Of a DNA stretch of 64,000 bases, positions 1 to 7,880 are shown one piece after another. A model generated the notes under the pieces. That model had not been told where the DNA came from, did no database searches, and saw only the letters and a program-made list of their open reading frames with translations. Position 1 is the first letter of the stretch, and every line of letters starts with the position of its first letter. This stretch comes from JBLZUR01 sp048565625 (GTDB lineage Bacteria > Pseudomonadota > Alphaproteobacteria > Sphingomonadales > Sphingomonadaceae). The DNA lies in NCBI RefSeq assembly GCF_048565625.1, contig NZ_JBLZUR010000002.1:2914001-2978000 (forward strand). Direction: 5' to 3'. A program made the position numbers and the translations under genes.

Positions 1-48
1 GAGGCCTTCGTCGCGGATGCCGAGCGGTGGCTGGGGGGTGCGGCATGA
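1..48 (+). CDS. C-terminal end of a SUF component, probably SufD (partial)
   Basis: An open frame enters from the left edge and ends at a TGA at 46-48, giving a 15-residue tail that ends in AERWLGGAA. It lies directly upstream of sufS on the same strand. In sphingomonads sufD usually precedes sufS and has a short helical C-terminus of this kind, so SufD, part of the SufBCD scaffold, is the natural reading. The fragment is too short for an independent family assignment; the call rests on gene order. Confidence 0.45.
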   Translation, partial: EAFVADAERWLGGAA

Positions 49-187
49 TCCTCCCTACGCGCAGCGTGGGGAGGGGGACCATGCGCAGCATGGTGGAGGG
101 GCCGGCGCAGCCGGTGCTCCGCACCGCCCCTCCACCACGCCGCTGCGCGTCGCGGTCCCCCTCCCCATCTTCGACGGGGAGGAAGTC
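49..187. repeat. GC-rich intergenic inverted repeat
   Basis: The gap between the sufD end and sufS is filled by short self-complementary blocks: a CTCCCTACGC / GCGTGGGGAG hairpin, CCATGCGCAGCATGG, CCGGCGCAGCCGG, and near the end CCCCTCCCCATC with GACGGGGAGG. Related CTCCCC/GGGGAG blocks occur at 61.7 kb. It resembles dispersed intergenic repeats common in sphingomonads. No protein is expected here, although the sufS frame happens to stay open upstream. Confidence 0.6.
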
Positions 188-1401
188 ATGACCACCACCC
201 TCGACACCCGCCCGCTCGACGTCCTCGCCGACTTCCCCGCGATCCCCGCCGGCTGGGCCTATCTCGACACCGCCGCCACCGCGCAGAAGCCGGCACCCGT
301 CCTTGCCGCCATCGCCCGCGCCTATGGCGAGACCTACGCCACCGTCCATCGCGGCGTGTACCAGCGCAGCGCCGACATGACCGTCGCCTATGAGGCCGCC
401 CGCCGCCGCGTCGCGACCTTCCTCAACGCCGCGTCGGAGAACGAGATCGTCTTCGTCCGCGGCGCGACCGAGGCGATCAACCTCGTCGCGACAAGCTGGG
501 GCGCAACCCACCTCAAGGCCGGCGACCGCATCGTCCTCTCCCAGCTTGAGCACCATTCCAACATCGTCCCCTGGCAGCTTCTCCGCAATCGCATCGGCGT
601 CGACATCGACGTCTGCCCACTGACCGTAGACGGCCGCATCGACCTCGACGCACTCGAAGCGATGCTCACCCCCGCGCACAAGCTGGTGGCACTCGCCCAT
701 GTCTCGAACGTGCTCGGCTCCGTCCTCGACGCGACCCGCGCAACCGAGATCGCCCACGCCGCCGGGGCCAGGATCCTGCTCGACGGCTGCCAGGCCGTCC
801 CGCGCCTGCCCGTCGATGTCCGCGCGATCGGCTGCGATTTCTACGTCTTCTCCGCGCACAAGCTCTACGGCCCGACCGGCATCGGCTGCCTCTGGGCCAG
901 CGCCGAGACGCTCGACTCCATGCCCCCCTGGCAGGGCGGCGGATCGATGATCGACCGCGTCACCTTCGCGAAGACCACCTACGCCCCCCGCCCGGCCGAT
1001 TCGAGGCAGGGACCCCGCACATCGTCGGCGCCCTCGGCCTCCACGCCGCGATCGACTATGCCGACGCGATCGGGCTCGACGCCATCCACGCCCATGAGAC
1101 GGCGTTGGTCACCCTCGCCCGCGAGCGCCTCTCCGCGATCAACTCCGTCCGCCTGTTCGGGCCGGAGGACTCCGCCGGCATCGTCAGCTTCGCGGTGGAA
1201 GGGGTGCATCCCCACGACATCGGCACCATATTGGACGAGGCGCAGGTGGCGATCCGCGCGGGCCATCACTGCGCCCAGCCGCTGATGGAGCATCTTGGTG
1301 TTCCGGCCACCGCGCGAGCCAGCTTCGGCGTCTACAACTCCGCCGCCGACGTGGACGCTTTGGCCAAGGGCATCGAACGAGTGACGAGGATCTTCGGGTG
1401 A
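188..1401 (+). pseudogene. sufS: SufS cysteine desulfurase, interrupted by a 1-nt frameshift
   Basis: SufS is a PLP enzyme that takes sulfur from cysteine and supplies it to SUF Fe-S cluster assembly. The start is the ATG at 188, which matches the family N-terminus; the open upstream extension is repeat DNA. The PLP lysine lies in SAHKLYGPTG (about residue 225). After TFAKTTYAP (about 985) the frame fails, and the expected sequence FEAGTPHIVGALGLHAAIDY resumes in the +2 frame from about 1000. That frame carries the catalytic cysteine motif RAGHHCAQP at 1255-1281 and stops at 1399-1401. Restoring one base near 990-1000 (CGGCCGATTC to CGGCCCGATTC) gives a normal 404-residue protein. The reading of both halves is secure. 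Whether the deletion is real or a sequencing error is open; loss of sufS in a SUF-only organism would be surprising. Confidence 0.9.
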
Positions 1402-1859
1402 ACGACAGGATCGAAATCGAGGAAGTGAGCGAGGCTGCCACCCCACCCCGCGCCCGCGTGGATGAGGCGGCCACTCCTGAACTTGAACGCCCCCGCGACT
1501 ATCTCGAAGGCTTCCTTGCCCAGAAGCCAGCGGAACAGTCAGCCGGCGAACCCGGCGGCTCGATCTACGACGGCGTGATCGAGGCGCTAAAGGAGATCTA
1601 CGATCCCGAGATCCCGGTGAACATCTACGATCTCGGCCTGATCTACGGCGTGGACGTGACCGAGGCCGGCCATGTCGTCGTCACCATGACACTGACCACC
1701 CCCCATTGCCCCGTCGCCGAATCGATGCCCGGCGAGGTGGAACTCCGCGTCGCCGCCGTCCCCGGTGTCGGCGCGGCCGAGGTCAATCTCGTCTGGGACC
1801 CGCCCTGGGATCCGCAGAAGATGTCCGACGAGGCCAAGCTTGAACTGGGGATGTTGTGA
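1398..1859 (+). CDS. sufT: SufT-like MIP18/DUF59 Fe-S assembly protein
   Basis: The protein has 153 residues and starts at a GTG whose last bases overlap the sufS TGA, so the two are translationally coupled. The first 57 or so residues are a low-complexity, acidic and proline-rich extension. The remainder is a compact MIP18/DUF59 domain: EIYDPEIPVNIYDLGLIY, then a TTPHCP motif with the conserved cysteine, and a C-terminal VNLVWDPPWDPQKMS. Proteins of this family help maturation of Fe-S proteins and often close SUF operons. Position between sufS and sufA supports that role. The precise biochemical function is known only for some relatives. Confidence 0.88.
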   Translation: MNDRIEIEEVSEAATPPRARVDEAATPELERPRDYLEGFLAQKPAEQSAGEPGGSIYDGVIEALKEIYDPEIPVNIYDLGLIYGVDVTEAGHVVVTMTLTTPHCPVAESMPGEVELRVAAVPGVGAAEVNLVWDPPWDPQKMSDEAKLELGML

Positions 1860-1880
1860 TCTGTGTCCAAGTAGTCAATC

Positions 1881-1962
1881 CGTTCGTCCTGAGCGAAGTC
1901 GAAGGACGGGCAACAAGGACCATCGTGCGTAACCCGTGCTTCGACTTCGCTCAGCACGAACG
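1881..1962. repeat. Inverted repeat with 28-bp arms
   Basis: The arms lie at 1881-1908 and 1935-1962 and are separated by a 26-nt loop. They are complementary at 26 of 28 positions around the core GAGCGAAGTCGAAG. The same core (GAGCGAAGTCGAGG) recurs at 7881-7995 and, in degraded form, at 14452-14494, so this is one member of a dispersed family. It fills the gap between sufT and sufA and would form a stable RNA hairpin. Confidence 0.8.
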
Positions 1963-1974
1963 GAGAATTTGATC

Positions 1975-2328
1975 GTGGCAACCACCACCCGCGCCCGCCC
2001 GGCCGCGCTCAACCTCACCCCTACGGCCGAGGCGCGCATCGCCGATCTCATGGCCAACGCGCCCGAGGGCGCGATCGGCGTCAAGCTCTCTACTCCCCGC
2101 CGCGGCTGCTCGGGCCTCGCCTATTCGGTCGACTATGTCACCACGGCCGACAGCTTCGACGAGCGGATCGACACGCCCGGCGGCACGCTCTTCGTGGACG
2201 GCGGCTCGATCCTCTACCTGATCGGCTCGACCATGGACTGGGTGGAGGACGACTTCACCGCCGGCTTCGTCTTCCAGAACCCCAATGCCAAGGGCAGCTG
2301 CGGCTGCGGCGAGAGCTTCACGGTTTAG
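1975..2328 (+). CDS. sufA: A-type Fe-S carrier protein (SufA/IscA/HesB family)
   Basis: The product has 117 residues from the GTG at 1975. Upstream in-frame codons derive from the inverted repeat, so the earlier possible start was rejected. The three cluster-binding cysteines are all present: Cys45 in RRGCSGLAYS and Cys109/Cys111 in GSCGCGESF, close to the C-terminus. A-type proteins accept Fe-S clusters from the scaffold and pass them to client enzymes. As the last gene of the suf cluster, it may be partly uncoupled from sufT by the repeat between them. Confidence 0.92.
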   Translation: MATTTRARPAALNLTPTAEARIADLMANAPEGAIGVKLSTPRRGCSGLAYSVDYVTTADSFDERIDTPGGTLFVDGGSILYLIGSTMDWVEDDFTAGFVFQNPNAKGSCGCGESFTV

Positions 2329-2335
2329 CCATTGT

Positions 2336-2403
2336 CTGTCACCCCAGCGAAGGCTGGGGTCGCTCCGTTCCTTCGCGATGCCAGCCTTCGCTGGCATGAC
2401 GGC
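2336..2403. repeat. Double-hairpin intergenic repeat
   Basis: Two 7-bp hairpins lie back to back. CCCCAGC-GAAG-GCTGGGG is at 2342-2359 and TGCCAGC-CTTC-GCTGGCA is at 2379-2396, flanked by GTCA on the left and TGAC on the right, so the whole unit is an imperfect palindrome. It separates sufA from the HAD gene and may stop readthrough or protect transcript ends. It belongs to a different repeat family from the GAGCGAAGTCGA element. Confidence 0.7.
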
Positions 2404-2441
2404 ATGGTGGCGGCGGACGGAAACATCCGCTACCCGCCCCC

Positions 2442-3113
2442 GTGATGCTCCCAGCACTCGCCCATATCGAGACCTGGATCTTCGATCTCGACAACACGCT
2501 CTACCCGGCGAGCGCAGACCTTTTCGCGCATATCGACCTGCGCATGGGCGAGTACATCCAGCGCCTCCTTGCAGTCGATCCGGTCGAGGCGCGGCGGGTG
2601 CAGAAGGACTATTTCCACAGCCATGGCACCACGCTGCGCGGCCTGATGGACGCCCATGCCGTCGATCCCCACGAGTTCCTCGCCTTCGTCCATGACATCC
2701 CGATGGACGCGGTCATCGAGAACGCCCGCATGGTCGCCGCCATGGCGCTGCTGCCCGGCCGCAAATACGTCTTCACCAACGGCGACGCGGCCTATGCCCG
2801 CCGCGTGCTCGACCGCCTCGGCCTCGGCGACAGCTTCGACGATCTCTACGACATCCACGCCTGCGGCTATTGGCCGAAGCCCGATCCGCGCGCCTACGAG
2901 GGGCTCTGCGATCGCCTGAAGATCGACCCCACCCGCGCCCTCTTCGTGGAGGACATGGCCCGCAACCTGAAACCCGCCAAGGCGATCGGCATGACCACCG
3001 TCTGGGTCAACAACGGGTCGGAGCGGGGCGATCACGAGGCCTGCGCCTCCTACATCGATTACGAGATCGCCGAAGTCGGCGAATGGCTGGAACAGATTAC
3101 GGGGGACGCATGA
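2442..3113 (+). CDS. HAD-family hydrolase, pyrimidine 5'-nucleotidase type
   Basis: This is a HAD-superfamily phosphatase of about 222 residues. The nucleophile motif FDLDNTLYP is close to the N-terminus, the KYVFTNGD motif II is mid-protein, and motif III/IV is KPDPRAYE followed by ALFVEDMARNL. The helical cap and the ending resemble the pyrimidine 5'-nucleotidase (SDT1/PPN1-like) subgroup. Start is GTG 2442 or ATG 2445. Its stop overlaps the dapD start as ATGA, so it is cotranslated with dapD. This pairing is common in alphaproteobacteria, but the physiological substrate is not evident from sequence. Confidence 0.88.
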   Translation: MMLPALAHIETWIFDLDNTLYPASADLFAHIDLRMGEYIQRLLAVDPVEARRVQKDYFHSHGTTLRGLMDAHAVDPHEFLAFVHDIPMDAVIENARMVAAMALLPGRKYVFTNGDAAYARRVLDRLGLGDSFDDLYDIHACGYWPKPDPRAYEGLCDRLKIDPTRALFVEDMARNLKPAKAIGMTTVWVNNGSERGDHEACASYIDYEIAEVGEWLEQITGDA

Positions 3114-3934
3114 GCGCTGAACTGCAGAAGACGATCGAAGACGCCTGGGACGCGCGCGAGGGCCTCGGCTTCGCCACCACCGGCGCGGTGCGCGACGCGG
3201 TGGAGACCGCCCTCGGCCTGCTCGACAGCGGCCAGGCGCGCGTGGCCGAGAAGGTCGATGGCGACTGGATCGTGCACCAGTGGCTGAAGAAGGCGGTCCT
3301 CCTCTCCTTCCGCCTCAACGACAATGCGGTGATCGACTACGGCGCGGGCGGTGCCACCGCCTTCGACAAGGTGCCGTCCAAGTTCGCCGGCTGGGATGAG
3401 GCGGCATTCCGCGCCGCCGGCTTCCGCGTCGTCCCCGGCGCGGTCGCCCGTCGCGGCAGCTTCATCGCCAAGGGCGTCGTCCTGATGCCCAGCTTCGTCA
3501 ACATCGGCGCGCATGTCGGTGAGGGCACGATGGTCGATACCTGGGCGACCGTCGGCTCCTGCGCGCAGATTGGCCGCAACGTCCACCTCTCGGGCGGCGC
3601 GGGCATCGGCGGCGTTCTCGAACCGCTTCAGGCGAACCCTGTGGTGATCGAGGATGGCGCATTCATCGGCGCGCGGTCCGAAGTGGCGGAAGGCGTGATC
3701 GTCGGCGAGGGCGCGGTGCTCTCGATGGGCGTCTATCTCGGCGCCTCCACCAAGATCGTGAACCGCGCCACGGGCGAGGTCCACACCGGCCGCGTGCCAC
3801 CCTATAGCGTGGTCGTCCCCGGCACCCTCCCGGGCAAGGACGGCGGCCCGGGCCTCTACTGCGCGGTCATCGTGAAGACCGTCGACGCCCAGACCCGCAG
3901 CAAGACCGGCATCAACGAACTCCTGCGGGACTGA
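3110..3934 (+). CDS. dapD: 2,3,4,5-tetrahydropyridine-2,6-dicarboxylate N-succinyltransferase
   Basis: DapD succinylates tetrahydrodipicolinate with succinyl-CoA in the diaminopimelate/lysine pathway and feeds peptidoglycan synthesis. The 274-residue length is typical. After an alpha-helical N-terminus with FRLNDN, the middle is a left-handed beta-helix of hexapeptide repeats, including LMPSFVNIGAHVGEGTMVDT and GSCAQIGRNVHLSGGAGIGG. The GVLEPLQANPVVIED segment and the VVVPGTLPGKDG loop are family signatures. Its ATG overlaps the upstream TGA. With lysC and hom elsewhere in the window, several aspartate-family steps lie within 22 kb but not in one operon. Confidence 0.96.
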   Translation: MSAELQKTIEDAWDAREGLGFATTGAVRDAVETALGLLDSGQARVAEKVDGDWIVHQWLKKAVLLSFRLNDNAVIDYGAGGATAFDKVPSKFAGWDEAAFRAAGFRVVPGAVARRGSFIAKGVVLMPSFVNIGAHVGEGTMVDTWATVGSCAQIGRNVHLSGGAGIGGVLEPLQANPVVIEDGAFIGARSEVAEGVIVGEGAVLSMGVYLGASTKIVNRATGEVHTGRVPPYSVVVPGTLPGKDGGPGLYCAVIVKTVDAQTRSKTGINELLRD

Positions 3935-3942
3935 CGCACCCC

Positions 3943-4045
3943 CATCCTCCCCCGCCAGGGGGAGGTGGCAGGCGCAGCCTGACGGAGGGGGAGGACGGCG
4001 TCGAAGCCAATCCTTACGACACCGCCGCCCTCCCCCTCCGATGAG
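3943..4045. repeat. GC-rich intergenic repeat (CCTCCCCC family)
   Basis: Directly after dapD, the blocks CCTCCCCCGCCAGGGGGAGG (a near-perfect hairpin), GGCAGGCGCAGCCTGACGG and GGGGGAGGAC are followed by an inverted CCTCCCCCTCCG near 4029. This is another dispersed sphingomonad-type intergenic element and could end dapD transcription. Confidence 0.6.
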
Positions 4046-4066
4046 GAATGTGCGTTCAACTATCCC

Positions 4067-4120
4067 CTTCCAATGTAGGAAAAGTTCTGGAACAGCCCCT
4101 CCCGCTCTTTGGATAGTTTA
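4067..4120. repeat. Left part of a dispersed repeat split by the IS element (copy A)
   Basis: These 54 bp align without gaps to 30197-30250. The first 13 bases are identical (CTTCCAATGTAGG) and the last 16 match at 14 positions (CTCTTT.GAT.GTTTA); the middle is diverged. The right half of the same copy resumes at 4958 beyond the IS element. The TA at 4119-4120 is the target dinucleotide. Confidence 0.75.
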
Positions 4121-4957
4121 GGGTCCGGACTCACAACCACCAGATGACGGTGGCGGCGAGGGCGATGGCGCCCATGAAGTTCTTGATGTTGCGATCGAAG
4201 CGGGTGGCGAGCCGCCTCCAGTCCTTGAGGCGGCAGAACATGCGCTCGATGACGTTGCGCTGTTTGTAGATGGTGCGGTCGTAGTCGTACTGGACCTTGC
4301 GGTTGCAGCGCGGCGGGATGACGGCCTGGGTGCCGCGCTGGTCGAGCCACTCGCGCAACTCCTGACTGTCATAGCCCTTGTCGGCGACGAGTTCGACGGA
4401 TGGGGGCAGCGCCGCGATGCAGGTCTTGGCGACCTTGCAGTCGTGGACGTTGCCGGGCGTCAGCAGGAGGACGTGAGGGCGGCCCTTGGCGTCGCAGACG
4501 GCATGGACCTTGGTGTTCCGGCCGCCTTTGGTGCGGCCGATACCATGGGCCAAGGCCCCCCTTTTCCACCGCCTGCGCAGCGGTGGACCTTGATGCAGCT
4601 GCTATCGATGAACAGCCGGTCCGGCGCGTCGTCGGCGCCTGCCAGCGCGCTGAAAATCCCCTCCCAGATGCCGCGCTCGGACCAGCGCACGAAGCGATTG
4701 TAGAGCGTCTTCTTTGGCCCGTACACGTCCGAGCAGTCCACCCAGCGACCGCCGCAGCGGAGCGCATGCACGATCCCGCTCAGCACCCGGCGATCATCCA
4801 CACGTGCCTTGCCGCGAACGTCCGTCGGCAGCAGTGGTGCGATCCGCTCCCACTGCGCATCGGAAAACCAGAAGAAATCAGCCATTCCACCGCCTCCACA
4901 CCAACGCAGTGAATCACGATCCAAGCGGTAGCAAAAGCCGTTATTGGGTCCGGACCC
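4121..4957 (-). mobile_element. IS5-type insertion sequence, about 837 bp
   Basis: The element is bounded by terminal inverted repeats that begin GGGTCCGGAC at both ends (left about 4121-4130, right reading inward from 4957), with weaker similarity for a few more bases. It is flanked by TA at 4119-4120 and 4958-4959, the expected target duplication. Size, a two-frame transposase and TA duplication fit the IS427 subgroup of IS5. The insertion splits a repeat whose uninterrupted relative is at 30197-30316, which gives independent support for the boundaries (within 1 bp). Both ends look intact, so it may be mobile. Confidence 0.88.
4131..4885 (-). CDS. IS5-family transposase made by -1 frameshifting (two frames)
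   Basis: The first frame starts at the ATG at 4885 (MADFFWFSDAQWERIAPLLP) and carries the first acidic residue in FIDSSCIKVH. It ends at 4460. The second frame runs to 4131 and contains the GIGRTKGGRNTK motif, the second acidic region ELVADKGYDSQELR, and the third, NVIERMFCRLKDWRRLATRFD, typical of IS5 DDE transposases. The switch is a -1 shift at the run GGAAAAGGGGGG (plus-strand 4556-4567), a usual slippery site in this group. Fused translation gives a full-length enzyme, so this is programmed frameshifting and not decay. Confidence 0.88.
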
Positions 4958-5038
4958 TAGAATCACCCCTCGCGCACGCACGCGTGCGCAGGCGGGCGCG
5001 CACCCGCCCGTTGTGGTAGGACCTTTGAGACTTTCCGG
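4958..5038. repeat. Right part of the dispersed repeat (copy A)
   Basis: Beyond the IS element the sequence continues as the counterpart of 30251-30316. It has CCTCGCGCAC, a GC-rich self-complementary core GCACGCGTGCG, and the conserved end ACCTTTGAGACTTTCCG shared exactly with copy B. Copy A has about 15 extra bases in the GC-rich core. The end lies 9 bp from the stop of the glycosyltransferase gene. Confidence 0.75.
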
Positions 5039-5046
5039 GCGTCGGC

Positions 5047-6231
5047 CTACCGCAACGGCAGCCGGTTCGACGCCCGTCCGCCCGCCTGCCGATGCCGCAC
5101 GATCCTGAGATAGGCGTCGAGCAGCGCGCCGTTCACCTCGTCCCAGCCATAGCGTGCGCTCGCCGCGCGCCCGGCCGCACCAGCCGCCTGCCGTGCCGCG
5201 TGGTCCTCGCAATAGAACTGGATCGCCTCGGCGAAGCGGTTGATCGCCCCCGGCCGCACCAGCCGCCCGGTCACGCCATCGTCGACCAGGCTGGAGCTGC
5301 CCGTCGCGATCGCCGCCACCACCGGCAGGCCCGCCGCCATCGCCTCCAGCGTGACATTGCCGAAGGTCTCGGTGACGGACGGGTTGAACAGGATGTCCAT
5401 CGAGGCCACCGCGCGGCCAAGGTCCTCGCCGCGCTGGAACCCGGCGAACACCGCATCGTCGGGCAGCCGCCGCGCGAACCAGTCCCCGGCCGGACCCTCG
5501 CCCACCACCAGCACGCGGTGCTTCACCCCGCGTTGCCGCAGCCGGTCGATCGTCTCCGAAAAGACGTCGAGGCCCTTTTCCATCACCAGCCGCCCGACAA
5601 AGCCGACCGTCACCTCATCGTCGCCGATGCCGAGCGCGCGCCGCCAGTCGAGATCGCGCCGCGCCGGATCGAACACGTCGCGCTCTACCCCACGGGACCA
5701 GATGCCCACGTCGTAGTTCATCCGCTGCTCGCGCAACAGCTGCGCCATCGATTCGGACGGGGCGAAGATCGCGTCGCAGCGGCGATAGAACCGCCGGAGC
5801 GCCGCCTCCATCAACGGTTCCAGAAATGCCATGCCGTAATAGCGGGGATAGGTCTCGAACCGCGTGTGCACCGACGCCACGACCGGCCGGTCCATCTTTC
5901 GCGCCAAGGTCACCGCGCGGTGGCCGAGGATCTCGGGGCTGGCGACATGGAAGATGTTCGGCGCGAACTCGCGGATGTCCTTCCGCACCCGGCGTGGGAT
6001 GCCGATCGGTGCGCGGTATTCGGCGCGGCCGGGCAGCGGGATTGCGGGAACCCCCACGACCTTCCCCACCGAGGGGAAGGCGGGCTTCTCGACACGCGGC
6101 GAATAGACCCTGACCGACGCACCCTGCGCCAAAAGGAACCCGACGAGCCGGTTCAACGCCTGGTTCGCCCCGTCGCGAACGTAATTGTAGTTGCCCGTGA
6201 ACAGGGCCAGGCGAATGTCGGTCGCGTCCAT
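5047..6231 (-). CDS. GT4-family glycosyltransferase
   Basis: A GT-B fold glycosyltransferase of about 394 residues when started at MDATDIRLALF (6231); an in-frame ATG at 6267 is also possible. The N-terminal domain has FTGNYNYVRDGANQALNRLV, as in alpha-mannosyltransferase relatives. The C-terminal half has VGFVGRLVMEKGLDVF and the nucleotide-sugar binding motif PSVTETFGNVTLEAMAAGLP with the conserved E-x7-E. Such enzymes transfer sugars to lipids or envelope glycans from nucleotide sugars on the cytoplasmic side. Its 3' end lies close to the split repeat. The sugar and acceptor cannot be told from sequence. Confidence 0.9.
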   Translation of the reverse strand: MDATDIRLALFTGNYNYVRDGANQALNRLVGFLLAQGASVRVYSPRVEKPAFPSVGKVVGVPAIPLPGRAEYRAPIGIPRRVRKDIREFAPNIFHVASPEILGHRAVTLARKMDRPVVASVHTRFETYPRYYGMAFLEPLMEAALRRFYRRCDAIFAPSESMAQLLREQRMNYDVGIWSRGVERDVFDPARRDLDWRRALGIGDDEVTVGFVGRLVMEKGLDVFSETIDRLRQRGVKHRVLVVGEGPAGDWFARRLPDDAVFAGFQRGEDLGRAVASMDILFNPSVTETFGNVTLEAMAAGLPVVAAIATGSSSLVDDGVTGRLVRPGAINRFAEAIQFYCEDHAARQAAGAAGRAASARYGWDEVNGALLDAYLRIVRHRQAGGRASNRLPLR

Positions 6232-6316
6232 CGCCGCCCGATAGGCGGGGCCTGCCGAAAAGGCCATTGCGGAACGTCATCCGGCTTCTCCCGTTTTCCC
6301 GGGCGAGGAGAAGAAG

Positions 6317-6532
6317 ATGTCGAACGCCTTCCGACAGGGCCAGAAGGTCAAGTGGCATTGGGGCGCCCACATGGCCGAGGGCAAGATCACCGAGCGGTTC
6401 AATCGCCGGGTGCAGCGGACGATCAAGGGCACCAAGGTCGTCAAGAACGGCACCGCTGACAACCCGGCCTATCTCATCAAGCAGGAAGACGGCCAGGAAG
6501 TGCTGAAGCGCGGGTCCGAACTCAGCCACTGA
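6317..6532 (+). CDS. DUF2945 small protein
   Basis: A 71-residue basic protein: MSNAFRQGQKVKWHWGAHMA, then GKITERF, GTKVVKNGTADNPAYLI and a KRGSELSH ending. This matches the DUF2945 (hypervirulence-associated TUDOR-like) family, small beta-rich proteins of unknown function found widely in proteobacteria. It is transcribed away from the glycosyltransferase across a short gap and lies upstream of the ccrM promoter region. No signal or membrane segment is visible. Confidence 0.88.
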   Translation: MSNAFRQGQKVKWHWGAHMAEGKITERFNRRVQRTIKGTKVVKNGTADNPAYLIKQEDGQEVLKRGSELSH

Positions 6533-6553
6533 TCGCGAAAAGGCCGGCTGGCC

Positions 6554-6696
6554 GAGTCTTTTCGGCAACAGCCACAACCCGTTGAGCCCGCTTGGGCCAC
6601 CCGGACTCTACATCCTGTGCTCTGGCCCATTATCCGCCATCCGATCTGTGGATAACCTGCCAAGCTGCGCACTTGACGGCGGAATCTTCCGGACTC
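6554..6696 (+). promoter_or_regulatory. GANTC cluster upstream of ccrM
   Basis: Four GANTC sites, the target of the CcrM methyltransferase, lie within 170 bp of the ccrM start: GAGTC 6554-6558, GACTC 6604-6608, GAATC 6682-6686 and GACTC 6692-6696. The last two are 10 bp apart. At this base composition roughly one site per 300 bp is expected. In Caulobacter, methylation of GANTC in the ccrM promoter and binding of GcrA control transcription, so methylation-state feedback is likely here too. No clear CtrA box was found. Confidence 0.6.
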
Positions 6697-6721
6697 ACCC
6701 TGCCGCCCTCGATTTCAGGGG

Positions 6722-7867
6722 ATGGATCGAATGGGGGTCGAACTACGCGTCGCACCGTCGCGGCGCGGGCGGAAGATTGGTGATGCGCCGGTGGCGGTGG
6801 ATGCCGACCGGATCATCGAATCGGACTGCGTCGCCGCGATGGCGTCGCTGCCGGACGCCTGCGTCGACATGGTCTTCGCCGACCCGCCCTATAATCTGCA
6901 GCTCGGCGGCGACCTCTTCCGGCCGGAGGGAGGCCGCGTCGATGCGGTGGACGATGACTGGGACAAGTTCGACAGCAACGCCGCCTATGACCGCTTCACC
7001 CATGCCTGGCTGGCCGAGGCGCGCCGCATCCTGAAGCCGAACGGCACCCTCTGGGTGATCGGAAGCTATCACAACATCTTCCGGGTGGGCGCGGCGCTGC
7101 AGGATCGCGGCTTCTGGATCCTCAACGACATCGTCTGGCGCAAGACCAACCCAATGCCGAACTTCAAGGGCACCCGCTTCACCAACGCCCATGAAACCCT
7201 GATCTGGGCCTCGAAGTCGGAAGAGGCGCGCTACACCTTCAACTACCAGGCGATGAAGGCCCTAAACGACGAGCTGCAGATGCGCTCCGACTGGGTGCTG
7301 CCGATCTGCGCGGGCCAGGAACGGCTCAAGGTCAACGGCGTGAAGGCGCATCCGACGCAGAAGCCGGAGGCGCTCCTCTACCGCATCCTCCTCGCCACGA
7401 CGAAGCCGGGCGACCTCGTCCTCGACCCCTTCTTCGGCACCGGCACAACCGGCGCGGTCGCTCGTCGCCTCGGCCGCCGCTGGATCGGCATAGAGCGCGA
7501 GCAGAAATACGTCGCGGTCGCCCGCGAACGCATCGCCGCCACCCTGCCGCTGGACGAGAGCGCAATGACCGTCATGGCCTCGAAGCGTCAGTCCCCCCGC
7601 GTCGCCTTCGGCGCGCTGGTCGAGGCGGGGCTGATCCCGCCGGGCACAGAGGTCATGGATGCGAAGCGCCGCTGGACCGCCCTCGTCCGCGCCGACGGTT
7701 CGCTGGCGCGCGAGGCCGCGACCGGCTCGATCCACAAGCTCGGCGCCGATCTCCAGAACGCCCCCAGCTGCAACGGCTGGACCTTCTGGCACATCGAGCA
7801 TGAGGGCACGTTCAAGCCCATAGACGCCCTCCGCCAGATCTACCTCATGGCGAGTGGCGAGGGGTAA
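6722..7867 (+). CDS. ccrM: Cell-cycle regulated adenine methyltransferase CcrM (GANTC)
   Basis: An N6-adenine DNA methyltransferase of the beta class, 381 residues from the ATG at 6722 (a second ATG is at 6731). The catalytic motif DPPYNLQL is at about residue 54, followed by the target-recognition region with SYHNIFRVGAALQDRGFWILNDIVW and NPMPNFKGTRFTNAHE, and then the SAM-binding FxGxG motif in DPFFGTGTTGAVARRLGR. The C-terminal extension of about 90 residues (ending KPIDALRQIYL) is the RAMA-type domain found in CcrM and not in short type II enzymes. It methylates GANTC after replication and acts with GcrA and CtrA. Confidence 0.95.
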   Translation: MDRMGVELRVAPSRRGRKIGDAPVAVDADRIIESDCVAAMASLPDACVDMVFADPPYNLQLGGDLFRPEGGRVDAVDDDWDKFDSNAAYDRFTHAWLAEARRILKPNGTLWVIGSYHNIFRVGAALQDRGFWILNDIVWRKTNPMPNFKGTRFTNAHETLIWASKSEEARYTFNYQAMKALNDELQMRSDWVLPICAGQERLKVNGVKAHPTQKPEALLYRILLATTKPGDLVLDPFFGTGTTGAVARRLGRRWIGIEREQKYVAVARERIAATLPLDESAMTVMASKRQSPRVAFGALVEAGLIPPGTEVMDAKRRWTALVRADGSLAREAATGSIHKLGADLQNAPSCNGWTFWHIEHEGTFKPIDALRQIYLMASGEG

Positions 7868-7880
7868 GCAGGCAACAGAG

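Noticed and set aside
4131..4885. Transposase as a pseudogene because it needs two frames
   Set aside because: IS5-group elements of this type use a -1 slip at an A4G6 run; both frames are otherwise intact and the terminal repeats are present.
6541..6565. A rho-independent terminator after the DUF2945 gene
   Set aside because: GGCCGGCTGGCC followed by GAGTCTTTT has only a four-base stem, too weak to claim.
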